From Prostheceraeus crozeri (taxonomy: Eukaryota > Platyhelminthes > Polycladida > Euryleptidae), in contig CAJQUW010011515.1 of the NCBI GenBank assembly GCA_907163375.1, positions 33,124 to 97,123 on the forward strand: 64,000 nucleotides of DNA, in the 5' to 3' direction. A model generated the notes under the pieces. The model saw nothing but the letters and a program-made list of their open reading frames with translations. It had not been told where the DNA came from and did no database searches. Positions 18,120 through 27,818 of the stretch are shown in pieces. The position numbers and the translations under genes are program-made. The number at the start of each line of letters is the position of its first letter. Within the stretch, counting starts at the first letter, position 1.

Positions 18120-18750
18120 TTATGTCGTCCACGTTGGGTGGTTTTGGAATATATAGGATGGATTCCATATGCATGGAGAGCGAGGCTATTTTATTATCCT
18201 TGTGCCGACCATAATATAGCCCATTCACTTTGAAAAGGATATCCCAAGTACCTTCTCCGAGCTCGTCGCATGTGATGGGTGTTGAATGATCTCCCTCCTT
18301 CTTATAGTAAGTGCACCAATGTGATACCGGTAGGCAAATTTGGTTACCATCCCAAATCTTTCTATAGGGAGTATCCTTGTCATCTCTCGCCTTCCACTCT
18401 TGAGCAAAAGGAGTAGGAATGTACTCACGGGGATCAGTATGTAGTCCCCATACTGATTGTGCATTATCTTGACATCCGTGGAAGGGAGCATTCCCGTTTG
18501 GAGTACTACGCTATGACCGTCATAACGCAAGACTTGTTTAAATTTACGCTGTAGCGGTGTAGGATTATGTACCTTGGTTGTTTCTTCCACTGGCCTCAGT
18601 TGTAGATGATCTGATCGTAGCGAACCTTGTAACTTTTGACCGACATTTTGTCCTACTACTGCAGCAGATGGAGTAGATGCCTGAAAATGAAAAAGATTGT
18701 ATTAAGTTTACGTTCAAGGGAGGACAGGGAGGGAAGTAGCGACTTACCAT
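18031..18750 (-). pseudogene. Outermost right-end Polinton gene, unknown function, broken
   Basis: This minus-strand gene begins with the ATG at 18748-18750, directly followed by a 67-bp GT-AG interval (18,681-18,747), and resumes with GCATCTAC. The product contains a basic-hydrophobic segment (PLQRKFKQVLRYDGHSVVL), YGDYILIPVS, acidic and Trp-bearing stretches, and a Lys-rich tail (KRKSEKNAASKRKSKK) that resembles a nuclear signal. It carries about one break. Promoter, first exon and intron mirror those of the polymerase gene at the opposite end. The family was not recognised. Confidence 0.5.
18681..18747 (-). other. Predicted 67-bp intron after an ATG-only first coding exon (right end)
   Basis: On the minus strand GTAAGT follows ATG, and the interval ends in TTTTCAG before GCATCTAC. 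Length, phase and much of the 3' half of the sequence (AACGT...TAATA...ATCTT...TCA.TTTCAG) match the intron at 2704-2770. Confidence 0.6.
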
Positions 18751-18850
18751 TTTAGTTGGATAACAGAATAGGGAACTAGAGAGAGAGAAAATGTGCGTCC
18801 GTTACTCGTGTGATTCAATGATAGATGATTCTCACTGTGGAAGGCTCGCT

Positions 18851-18897
18851 ATTTATATAGAAATGCTTGATTCTCATTGGATGACGATCCTCATTGG
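18851..18897 (-). promoter_or_regulatory. Right terminal promoter: two CCAAT boxes and TATA
   Basis: On the minus strand CCAAT lies at 18,897-18,893 and 18,880-18,876 (17 bp apart), followed by CTATATAAAT at 18,860-18,851. It is the mirror of the left promoter, with the same CCAAT spacing and a similar distance to TATA (about 21 versus 23 bp). Confidence 0.65.
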
Positions 18898-18909
18898 ACA
18901 ATAACATCA

Positions 18910-20200
18910 AGCTGATTCCAAATCTGGCCTCCGTTTACCAATACGAGCCTTCATTCGCCCGCTGGAGCTGTTTCTTGGGAAATTCTAACTCTGTCGTTTT
19001 TCGTCAATCTCCCAAAATCTTAAATGGCGTCTCACATCTAAACGAAGACAGATATGAACAAGCCGTTTCTTTCAGTGAATTTGTCTCACTCTTAGCTTTC
19101 AAACGAGCTATTGCACGACTTTCTACGATCTCTAGAACCAAGGTTGGAAGATCGGTGCCGGGGGGGGGGGTTTACGTCGGCGAAAATTTTTCTCTCCGAT
19201 TGCTTTCAAATTCACCATACCGATGCAGAATTTCACGCTGAATCCGAATCTGGCCTCCGTTTTCCCATCCGATGCATCGTTTTGGCGCTACAGCCCAAAA
19301 CGTCCAAAATTCTAACTCTGTCGTTTTTCGACAGTCTCCCAAAATCTTAAATGGCGCCTCACATCTAAACGAAGACAGATATGAACAAGCCGATTCTTTC
19401 AGTGAATTTGTCTCACTCTTAGCTTTCAAACGAGCTATGACACAACGAAATCCGTCCACTAGAAGCAAAGTTGGAAGGTCGGTGCCGAGGGGGGGGGGTC
19501 AGTGAAATTTGATGAAACAAACTTTGGTGAGCGTCCCAGGTCGAAATGCCACACTTTGGAAAATTTTCAAAAATTTTTCCATACAAAGCCACTCTGACAC
19601 TTAGGATTTTTTCAGGTGAGCTCCGACCTAAAATCTTGTAACAGCTCTAACTTTTGAACGGCTGGTCCGATTGACTCGCGACAAAAATGTCGTCGAGCAG
19701 TTTTTTCTCCTCTTTCAAACGAGTAGCTGTAAGACAAAATCCGTCCACTAGAACCAAAGTTAGAAGATCGCTGTCGGGGGGGGGGTCAGTGAAATTTGAT
19801 GAAACAAACTTTGGTGAGCGTCCCAGGTCGAAATGCCACACTTTGGAAAATTTTCAAAATTTTGTCCATACAAAGTCACTCTGACACTTAGGATTTTTTC
19901 AGGTGAGCTCCGACCTAAAATCTTGTAACAGCTTTAACTTTTGAATGGCTGGTTCGATTGACTCGCGACAAAAATGTCGTCGAGCAGTTTTTTCTCCTCT
20001 TTCAAACGAGTAGCTGTAAGACAAAATCCGTCCACTAGAACCAAAGTTAGAAGATCGCTGTCGGGGGGGGGGGGGGGGTCAGTGAAATTTGATGAAAAAT
20101 GTTTAGGTGAGGGTCCCAGGTCGAAATGACACACTTTGGAAAATTTTCAAAATTTTACCCACAGAAAGCCACTCTGACACTTAGGATTTTTTCAGGTGAG
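18910..20200 (+). repeat. Tandem array with G-runs
   Basis: Two units of about 328 bp (from 18,915 and 19,243) are followed by units of 287 bp (about 19,500, 19,787 and 20,079, the last partial). The two types share a core (TTTCAAACGAG...CCACTAGAA) that ends in a run of 10-16 G at about 19,160, 19,489, 19,776 and 20,063. Short open frames inside repeat with the units and are not genes. It starts right where the Polinton's right promoter ends. Confidence 0.8.
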
Positions 20201-20702
20201 CTACGACAGTCCACCCTCCCAACCTGGCCGGCACACCACGCCAACCTGGAGAGCACATCACCTCGCGCTACGACCGCCGGCCAGAGGGGGGGGACGTCAG
20301 ACTCGAAGCAACACGGCGGCACACCACGACCGACTCGACGGACAGGAGGGGGGACGTCAGCGACGGCGGCCATCTTGCGCTATCCAGAAGTGGAGTTTTA
20401 CTTACTACTAACAAATATTGATTATACGACTCTACCTGATTCTACCTGATTCGGTGACTAAAAAGAAATTTCCTTTAAAACTGGGATGGCTTTTGATCAG
20501 ATATTGTCAAAAATCATTTATTTCTCGTATACCATGCATCGGCATTTTGACAGAATTAGCCTACTTTAATATCGATTGAACATGATTAATTGCTTTTGGG
20601 GAACAATGATAATGAAAATTAACTTTCAGCCTAATGTGTTTATTAAGCGGCACAATAATTACTTAATTATCAAAGTGCCGTTTACTGAACACATATTTGA
20701 AC
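20201..20702. other. No gene seen; GC-rich then AT-rich spacer
   Basis: About 20,210-20,380 is GC rich (CCGGCC, CGACGGCGGCC and GGGGGG words) and may be the end of the array's host repeat. After it the DNA is AT rich up to the LTR. No supported coding frame. Confidence 0.5.
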
Positions 20703-20865
20703 TGTGCCGATCTCTATGTTTTGTTTATATTGATCAAATGTCTTTGTTTGTATTCTTGCGATTTGTTCAATATACTTTCGAGCGCTTATAGCGTGCTAAC
20801 GAATTTGAGTGTTCTGTCTTGTACACATGTACATTTATTAAGATACCGGTGCATAGACCGGCACA
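20703..20865 (+). repeat. 5' LTR of Gypsy copy 1
   Basis: 163 bp, starting TGTGCCG and ending CGGCACA (inverted ends). Confidence 0.92.
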
Positions 20866-20958
20866 TTTATGGTGTCAGAATAAAACTGATATTTTGAGGT
20901 CTCCTTAATAATATTATTTGCTATTTTTCCAAATAATTCTCGTTTACCTATTGTGATT

Positions 20959-22182
20959 ATGGCTGGAATTATTAGACAGCCTCAGTTGCCCGCTAATCCT
21001 AATGCTGAGGACTGGCGCTTCTTTAAGAGATTATTTGGTAAATACTGCTCTATCCACTCTGTGGATGATAAAGAGAAGCCAGCTTTGCTAGAGATGTGTC
21101 TAGGTAGGGATTGTTTGAGTGTTCTTGACGGCTTACCAGACCCGAAATCCACGTATGCTGAAATAGTTGACCGCATGGATAGTTATTTCCAAATTAGTTC
21201 TTCTTTGCTTATCCGTAGGAGAGATTTTATTCACGCTTCACAGAAAGATGGTGAAAGTGCAGGTCAGTTTGCTTGTCGTCTTCGTAGGATGGTGCAGGAT
21301 TGTGGTTACACTAACGATAAGGCCAGCTTGTTAAGGGATGTTTTCGTGATAGGTGTACGTGATTCCAGGCTGTGCGAGCGGCTCTTGACAGAAGACCTTA
21401 GTACATTGACTTTTGAGCTAGCTTTACGAAAGGCTGAAGCATGGGAGACTGCTCGCGCTGATAGAGTGAAGGTTGATTTTCAAACTAAAGCAGAAGTTAA
21501 CGCTGTTCACTCAAGCGAGAGTAGGCCTACCAAGCCCAACGTTTCTTTTCTGAAAAATGAAGTTAAGCAGGACTCCAAGTCAGGTCGGAGCGACTTTTCT
21601 GGTGCTAAGTCGGATCAGTCAAAGGTCAAGCGTGCTTGTTATCGTTGCGCCTCAACAGAACATTTAGCCAATAGCTCCACTTGTCCTGCTCGGAATCGAG
21701 TATGCTCAAAATGTCAAAAGAAAGGCCATTATGCGAAATGCTGTTCGGAAAGTAGAACTACTGTTTCCCATGTCACTGAGTGTTTGAAAACCAAGAAACT
21801 TGCTGAGGAGACTCTAGATATTTATCATGTATCCAGTAGGCCTAGGGTCGAGGATGTGATTCGTAGCGTTGAAATCGATGGAACTCCTGTTGACGCCTTG
21901 GTTGACACAGGTGCTTTCGTTAATGTGATATGTGTAAAGAATCTTTGTGATGATCATACGATCACTGCAGTGCATAATAGCCTGAATGCCTATGGGAAAA
22001 AGAAATTGACTTGTTTAGGTATCGTTGACCTGCCAGTGAAGTATAACAGCAAATCCGTGTCCGCTACATTTTTTGTTTGTGAGGAGGATGATCCAGTTTT
22101 GCTCAGCTATGCTTTATGTCATCGTTTAGGAATTATTAGAACGGAGGGTGACGTGATGGTGATATCATCCGTGTTTGATTGA
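20959..22182 (+). CDS. gag: Gag and protease region of Gypsy copy 1
   Basis: From the ATG at 20959 the frame encodes a capsid-type Gag (RLFGKYCSIHSV, FACRLRRMVQDCGY), then two CCHC zinc knuckles (CYRCASTEHLANSSTC and CSKCQKKGHYAKCC; about 21,640-21,750), then an aspartic protease with the active-site motif ALVDTGAFVNVI near 21,895. The frame runs into the start of the pol region, as in elements that make Gag and Gag-Pol from one RNA. Confidence 0.9.
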   Translation: MAGIIRQPQLPANPNAEDWRFFKRLFGKYCSIHSVDDKEKPALLEMCLGRDCLSVLDGLPDPKSTYAEIVDRMDSYFQISSSLLIRRRDFIHASQKDGESAGQFACRLRRMVQDCGYTNDKASLLRDVFVIGVRDSRLCERLLTEDLSTLTFELALRKAEAWETARADRVKVDFQTKAEVNAVHSSESRPTKPNVSFLKNEVKQDSKSGRSDFSGAKSDQSKVKRACYRCASTEHLANSSTCPARNRVCSKCQKKGHYAKCCSESRTTVSHVTECLKTKKLAEETLDIYHVSSRPRVEDVIRSVEIDGTPVDALVDTGAFVNVICVKNLCDDHTITAVHNSLNAYGKKKLTCLGIVDLPVKYNSKSVSATFFVCEEDDPVLLSYALCHRLGIIRTEGDVMVISSVFD

Positions 22183-22189
22183 AGGTCCG

Positions 22190-24090
22190 AGCTCTGTTCC
22201 AATGTCCAAAGCATGTCGTGTTGTACTGAAGGAGGGTGCTGAACCGAGTTCTTTTCGGGCTCGCAGGTTGCCGATTGCTCTTCATGAACCCGTACGGTCT
22301 AAGTTGCAGGAGATGGTGAAGGATGGCGTGATCGAGGAGGTTAAGGAACAAAGTGACTGGTGTTCCCCCATAGTCGTTAGTTACAAGAAGTCTGGAGATG
22401 TAAGACTGTGTGTTGATTTTCGCTATGTCAATAAGTTTGTAAAACGGCCTGAGCTACAAATGCCCACTGTTGAAGAGATGACGAGTCGTATCCGAAGAGC
22501 TCGTTTCTTCTCTAAGTTGGATTGTAAGAACGGATTTTGGCAGATTCCCGTTGCCGAGGATTGCAGGGATGTACTTACCTTTTCCACTCCTTTTGGAAGA
22601 TTCAGGTTCAACAAATTACCGTTCGGACTAGCATCTTCTCCAGAAATTTTCCAGAAATTTATGTCTGAAATCTTGTCGGACTTGACTAACGTTTGTTGCT
22701 ACCTTGATGACATTTTGCTCTACTCGGATACTGAGGAAGAGTCTGCAGTTCTGCTTGAGGTGTTGAGAAGGATAGATAACATGGGAGTGAAACTGAATCA
22801 TACCAAGTGCTCTTTTCACCAACCGTCTGTTGAATTCATAAGCTACACGTGTTCTGAAAGTGGTGTGATGCTTTCCAGGAAGTTGATTGATGATGTCCTA
22901 AACACACCGATACCAGAGAACACTGCGGCATTGCGATCGTTTTTAGGCCTAGCGTCCTATGTCTGTCATTCGAATGTTCCCCACTGTAGTACGCTACTGC
23001 AGCCATTGTGGCAAGTGCTGTCACACGATACTTGGGACTGGACTGCTGACGCTGATGAAGCTTTCAAGCGCCTGAAAGATGTTATGAATGATATCCACGC
23101 TCGAAGATACTTTCAGCCAGACAAGCAAGTTGTGGTTCAGAGCGATGCATCTGGGTATGGATTGGGTGGCGTGCTACTGCAAGAAGGACACGCTGTCATG
23201 TTCGCTTATCGTAGACTCACTGACACTGAGAGGAGGTATTCGCAGGTTGAGAAGGAATGCCTGGGTGTGTTGTTTGCGTTGAATAGGTTCCGAAATTTTC
23301 TGATTGGACGCAATTTTAAAGTTCAGACCGATCACTTACCTTTGTTGAGACTACTGGAAAAGCCAGTTGATGTTCTATCTATGAGATTGAGAAGATGGAT
23401 TATGAGCATGCAATCTTTCACGTTTGATTTTGAACACATTAAGGGAAAGGTTAACATTCTGGCTGATGCTCTGTCACGAAATCCTGTCCATTCAACTGAG
23501 GCCACAGATGGTGAGAGGGAGGACGTGACTATTTGTTTTATTCGAGATGTGATTTTTGCTCTTTTCGGTATGCCCGAAAGAATAATTTCTGATAACGGCA
23601 CGGCCTTCAAAAGTGTTGAGTTTGAAGATTTTTTGAGAAGATGTGGAGTTGCTCATCATTGTTCTTCCGTTTACTATCCTCAGGCGAAAGGTGCTGTTGA
23701 GAGAATGCATAGGACTCTGAAATCAAGGATCTCTAGAATGAGATTGTCCCACCCAGAGGTTTCTTTTGAACGCAGATTCCAGAAGGCGTTGTATGATATT
23801 AGGAGTACTTTCAATGAGTCCACCGGTGAATCACCAGTGAAGAGGTTGTTAGGTCGGGAGATGAAGTCACACTTGTCGACCAATAGCGAACCAAGAAAGG
23901 TTAAGGAACAAAGTCTGGCCAAGCACTATGCTAGGATGAAAGGCGTTTCGAGGAGCTATGGGGTAGGACAGAAAGTATATACCGCAGAGGTAGTGGAAGT
24001 GATTTCGAGTATCCTGGGGAGGTGATAGAGAGAGTGGGTGAAGCCACCTATCGAGTCCAGTTCCCGGGAGGACGAAGTTCCGTGATAAAC
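22190..24090 (+). pseudogene. pol: Reverse transcriptase, RNase H and integrase region of Gypsy copy 1
   Basis: RT motifs: VRLCVDFRYVNKF near 22,400, FSKLDCKNGFWQIP near 22,510, LPFGLASSP near 22,620 and the catalytic YLDDILLYS near 22,700. RNase H: QSDASGYGLGGVL near 23,140 and an EKECLGVLFAL block. Integrase core: ISDNGTAFKS near 23,585 and YYPQAKGAVERMHRTLK near 23,670; a C-terminal YRVQFPGG-type segment follows near 24,050. The region is not whole. Confidence 0.9.
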
Positions 24091-24612
24091 CAATACAACC
24101 TGAAGCCAAGGTGGAAAGAGAGCGACTCTGACGAGTACCTCGAGATTTCGTACGATGCAGAAGGTGGAGGAACGATGAGTATATTCCGTCCGTAGACGCC
24201 ACCGGAGGAGAAGTCGAGCGAAGCGGTGGGACGAGAGACGCTGTCGGGAGAGACGTCGGACGAATCGGTGGGACCGTAGACGGGATCAGAGGAGAAGTCG
24301 GACAAGCAGGTGGAACAGTGGACGCAGTCGGGAGAGACTCGCAAGCAATGCAGACGAATACATGCGGAGGACGACCAAAGCGAGGCGAAGATCAGCCGAC
24401 CGCGAGAAGTCGCCCAGGACGGACGCGGAACCGACCGCGGTACCTTGACGACTATGAGACTGACTTATCGTCGTAAGGAGTAATAACTATGACTGTTTTC
24501 TACTTGCGTCTTGAGATACGACCGTGCTATGAATTTGTGGGAGATTGGGACTGAAACTGTGTTTTTGCTTTCACCTGACTAACGGCCTACTTTCTCCAGA
24601 CAAAAGGGGAAG

Positions 24613-24775
24613 TGTGCCGATCTCTATGTTTTGTTTATATTGATCAAATGTCCTTGTTTGTATTCTTGCGATTTGTTCAATATACTTTCGATCGCTTATA
24701 GCGTGCTAACGAATTTGAGTGTTCTGTCTTGTACACATGTACATTTATTAAGATAACGGTGCATAGACCGGCACA
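24613..24775 (+). repeat. 3' LTR of Gypsy copy 1
   Basis: 163 bp, same ends as the 5' LTR and about 98% identical to it by eye. Confidence 0.92.
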
Positions 24776-24780
24776 TGAAC

Positions 24781-27078
24781 TTAACCTAAATTTTCATTAC
24801 TTCAACATTGATGAGACGCTATAAGCGCATAGGCTCATTGCCGAGGAGGGTCCGTCCCCCGCCGTTGCCAGTGCCCTTAATTAAATGTAACTGCACTTAT
24901 ACAAAGGCATTTCATCATAGTTAAGAGCTAGTATATAATACAAAATGCAGGACTAATTCCGGTCAGAAAATCACTTCTTTCGCACATGTAAATTGCACAT
25001 GTGTACAGGCCCATCGTCGATAGTGACTGATAATGCAATTGCATGCTTATATTCATTTAACTGCGCAAGCTATCATCATTTGGTCAGCGATGCGTGATTT
25101 AAAATAAAGTGACTTCAGCACTTAACGCATATAAATATGCCTAATACACGCAGCTACATGCAATTCTCCATTTCTGTGCTACCGGTACCCTATATGCTTT
25201 AGGCCTGCTACCGGAGACTTAGACCCATCAATTCCAGCAGTCGTAGTCCTATCAAACTGATATGACAGCGTTTCCCTGTTTTGCACTGCATGGAAAGGCC
25301 ATGCAAAAGAAGGTATGTTGCATTATGCACTGGATAATTGCAAGACATTTCCAAGCAGAAACTAAACGTGGTGCTTAATATTATTTCTATTTGAATAGAA
25401 TTAGACGTTTATGTCTTGCAGCAAAAAAAGTCACGTACATTTACAGAGCGTTAAGTAAATTTACAGAATAAATGAATATGCTGGACCTCGGTTGAAATTG
25501 ACAGCAATGTGATTTTACTCATTGTATTTGCGCACTCATACATGCCAGTTGAGCATGAAATAGTTACTAATTCAAAGTCTACAGGCAGGCCTGTGCAAAA
25601 TCTAAGTAGGCCTGCAACGCATTTGGCATGAATGGGTTGTAGGACGTGGGTGCTGTACCCCAAAGTGCCCTCCTTGAAGTCGATGCAACACCTGCCCAAA
25701 CCTCGTGCCGACGAAAATTCGCATCAAAACTTCATACACTTCATAAGCCTATAATACATGTATATTACACTGTAAATCGCTGGATACGAAAATTACATAC
25801 AAACATATACCAAAATTACATACAATTTGAAACTAACATCTGATGCGAGATTCTGGTATGCTTACAGATATCTGGTATCTTTTTCATACCACACCTCACT
25901 TACTTTCGTATGTGATTGGTATGTAGCGATACGAACTATTCTATCTGTGATTGGCTGTTTTACACTGAAATACGAGATGTTGGTATGTTTTACATACGAG
26001 ACCCGATGCAAATTGGTATGTCTTTCGTATGAGCAGGTTTAAGTGACATAGCAAAAAATATATTACATACTACTGTCAAATAACATTTTTCAGTAATACC
26101 ATTCGTGAAAAAAATTTTTTGATAGCGTGTTATTTAAGTAGATTAGATTTATTGTGTAATTTATGCTCCTCGAAATTGACGTCCTTGCTACTTGTCTAGC
26201 AACGTTAACAGGACGTTAGCTCTATTTTATGAACCAAGTAGATAAACATCATTCATTCAAACGATAACTTTTGTGCAACCATGTTGACTTATATATCTCA
26301 AACATAGCTATTTTTGCGTTCATGAATTATAATGTGTTTTATTTCGGATTGATAATATGCTTACAGTAGTTCCAAAATTACATAATGGATAATTGTTGAT
26401 AACCTCGTGCCGACGAAAATTCGCATCAAAACTTCATACACTTCATAAGCCTATAATACATGTATATTACATGTACATGAACATTACATATACAATTATA
26501 CATGTACAATGTACACATGTACATGCACTCATTTTGGGAGATAAGATGAATGTGTACGTATGTTAACAATCTTGAATTGCACATGCACAGAAATTACACA
26601 GATATGATACAGAAACATCATATCAATAATGTTCAATGCTACTCTAAATGAAAACCATCAATTTTCTGAAAATTATTCTTAAAAATGATCTTTAAAACTG
26701 ACCTAACAGAAAGTCAATTTTGCCCAAATTTTTACTGAAACTTCAACATGCATACATACAACTAAAAGTCACAAAAAATTAGACTTCTATCTTACTTATT
26801 TTAGGAGATATAAAAAGAAGTTGACATGGGCCCCACGGTCCTGATAGGATTAAGTCGAATTCCAGCGGACAAAGACATTCTATCATACGCTGCGCTAAGT
26901 CAGATAAACTGTTGCGCTGATTTGGTTCGCTATTTGTTGCCAACAAGCAAGAATTTTTTCAATTTTGAAGTAGTTCAATGCATGGATGTGTGTTGAACTT
27001 GGTTGACGCTTGGCATTATTGAAAAGCAGTACTCAAATGTTTTAATGAACAAACTAGCTATGCCTACAAATATCAGAA
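24781..27078. other. Intergenic, no gene seen; one 70-bp direct repeat
   Basis: A perfect 70-bp direct repeat (ACCTCGTGCCGACGAAAATT...) lies at 25,700-25,769 and 26,402-26,471. After the second copy, TACATGTA words cluster up to 26,525. GGTATG/CATACC words are frequent at 25,790-26,040. No coding frame of convincing composition. Confidence 0.55.
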
Positions 27079-27086
27079 CTTTAAAG

Positions 27087-27810
27087 CAGGGATGCGGAGT
27101 CGGAGTTCCGGAGTCCTATCATTTTTGCTGGAGTCGGAGTCCTATCAAATTATAGGACTCTGGACTCCGGCCTAGAACTAGACCCGAAATATAATACAAA
27201 TAAATCATTTATCCTCGTGCATAGCTGTCAGTGTCTTGATGTCAACTTTCTCCGTCAAACAAAAGTAGAGACAGCAGTGCATGCAAAGCTTGAAATAGTT
27301 GAGGGAATGACCCGTGATAGTAAAAATAGGATTATCATTTTACTCGGTGATTTAGTAGAGATGACAAGCCTTCCTAGCCTCGATCACACCAACGCACCAA
27401 AGGTCACATCAGAGACAAAAATGAAATACTAGTTTGTTTGAGAACATTGCCTCTTACCCAAACGCTAATCGTGTGTGATGGCTTCTCTAAGGCGCATATT
27501 AAAATCGAAGGTATGCTCATATTTTTTGGAGAAGAATGGGGATTTTCCTGCCTGCTAGAGACTGGAGAAAAGACATCAAGAAGATGAGAGGAGCCGAGTC
27601 GCATGCATCCAACTGAAAGCGACATTTGATCAACTTTCATCGAAAATGATTGATAATTGATGCAGCAATGATCACTAAATATAGGTTCAGGTAAGCCTAT
27701 AATGATCTATGATGCAGGTTACCAGTTAATTTTTCAAAAAACTATGCTTTGAATTCTAGTAGTCGGAGTCGGAGTCCTGTCAAAATGATAGTACGTACTC
27801 CGCATCCCTG
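27087..27810. mobile_element. Non-autonomous hAT-like transposon, copy A
   Basis: 724 bp between CAGGGATGCGGAGT and ACTCCGCATCCCTG, flanked by the 8-bp target duplication CTTTAAAG (27,079-27,086 and 27,811-27,818). The duplication fits the nTnnnnAn rule of hAT elements. Both ends carry GGAGTCGGAGTCCTATCA-type subterminal repeats. No transposase; short frames inside are not supported. Confidence 0.85.
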
Positions 27811-27818
27811 CTTTAAAG

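Larger units (their letters stand above)
2044..18900. mobile_element. Polinton/Maverick element (fossil, partly broken)
   Basis: The stretch contains the hallmark Polinton set: protein-primed family B polymerase, retroviral-type integrase, packaging ATPase, adenain-like protease and double-jelly-roll capsid protein, plus family-typical small proteins. Genes are packed tightly, with overlaps of one to four bases, and lie in opposing blocks that meet at shared poly(A) signals. About half the genes look whole and the others are broken, with roughly ten breaks in all, so this is a fairly young but inactive-looking copy. The right edge is placed near 18.9 kb, where the outermost promoter ends and a tandem array begins. 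The left edge is unknown: stretches at 91-1841 may belong to it. Polintons normally end in long terminal inverted repeats; I could not recognise any, so the edges are provisional. Confidence 0.9.
20703..24775 (+). mobile_element. Ty3/Gypsy LTR retrotransposon copy 1 (fossil)
   Basis: The element is 4.07 kb, bounded by 163-bp LTRs and a 5-bp target duplication TGAAC (20,698-20,702 and 24,776-24,780). The primer-binding region after the 5' LTR (GGTGTCAGAA) fits the tRNA-Leu type used by Mag/SURL-like elements, and a polypurine tract (AAAAGGGGAAG) precedes the 3' LTR. The order gag, protease, RT, RNase H, integrase is that of Ty3/Gypsy. LTRs differ at about 3 of 163 positions, so insertion was recent. 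It is not fully intact and carries a few breaks. Confidence 0.93.

Noticed and set aside
2491-18897. Conventional Polinton terminal inverted repeats
   Set aside because: I looked for an inverted match between the two ends. Beyond the promoter/intron module no long repeat was recognisable, so none is annotated.
19172-20134. Several 60-100 codon frames on both strands in the tandem array
   Set aside because: They recur with the repeat unit, start and stop within it and encode low-complexity residues at the G-runs; not genes.
27217-27640. Frames inside the hAT-like elements, partly shared by copies A and B
   Set aside because: Conserved only because the copies are related; no transposase motif and not maintained between copies.
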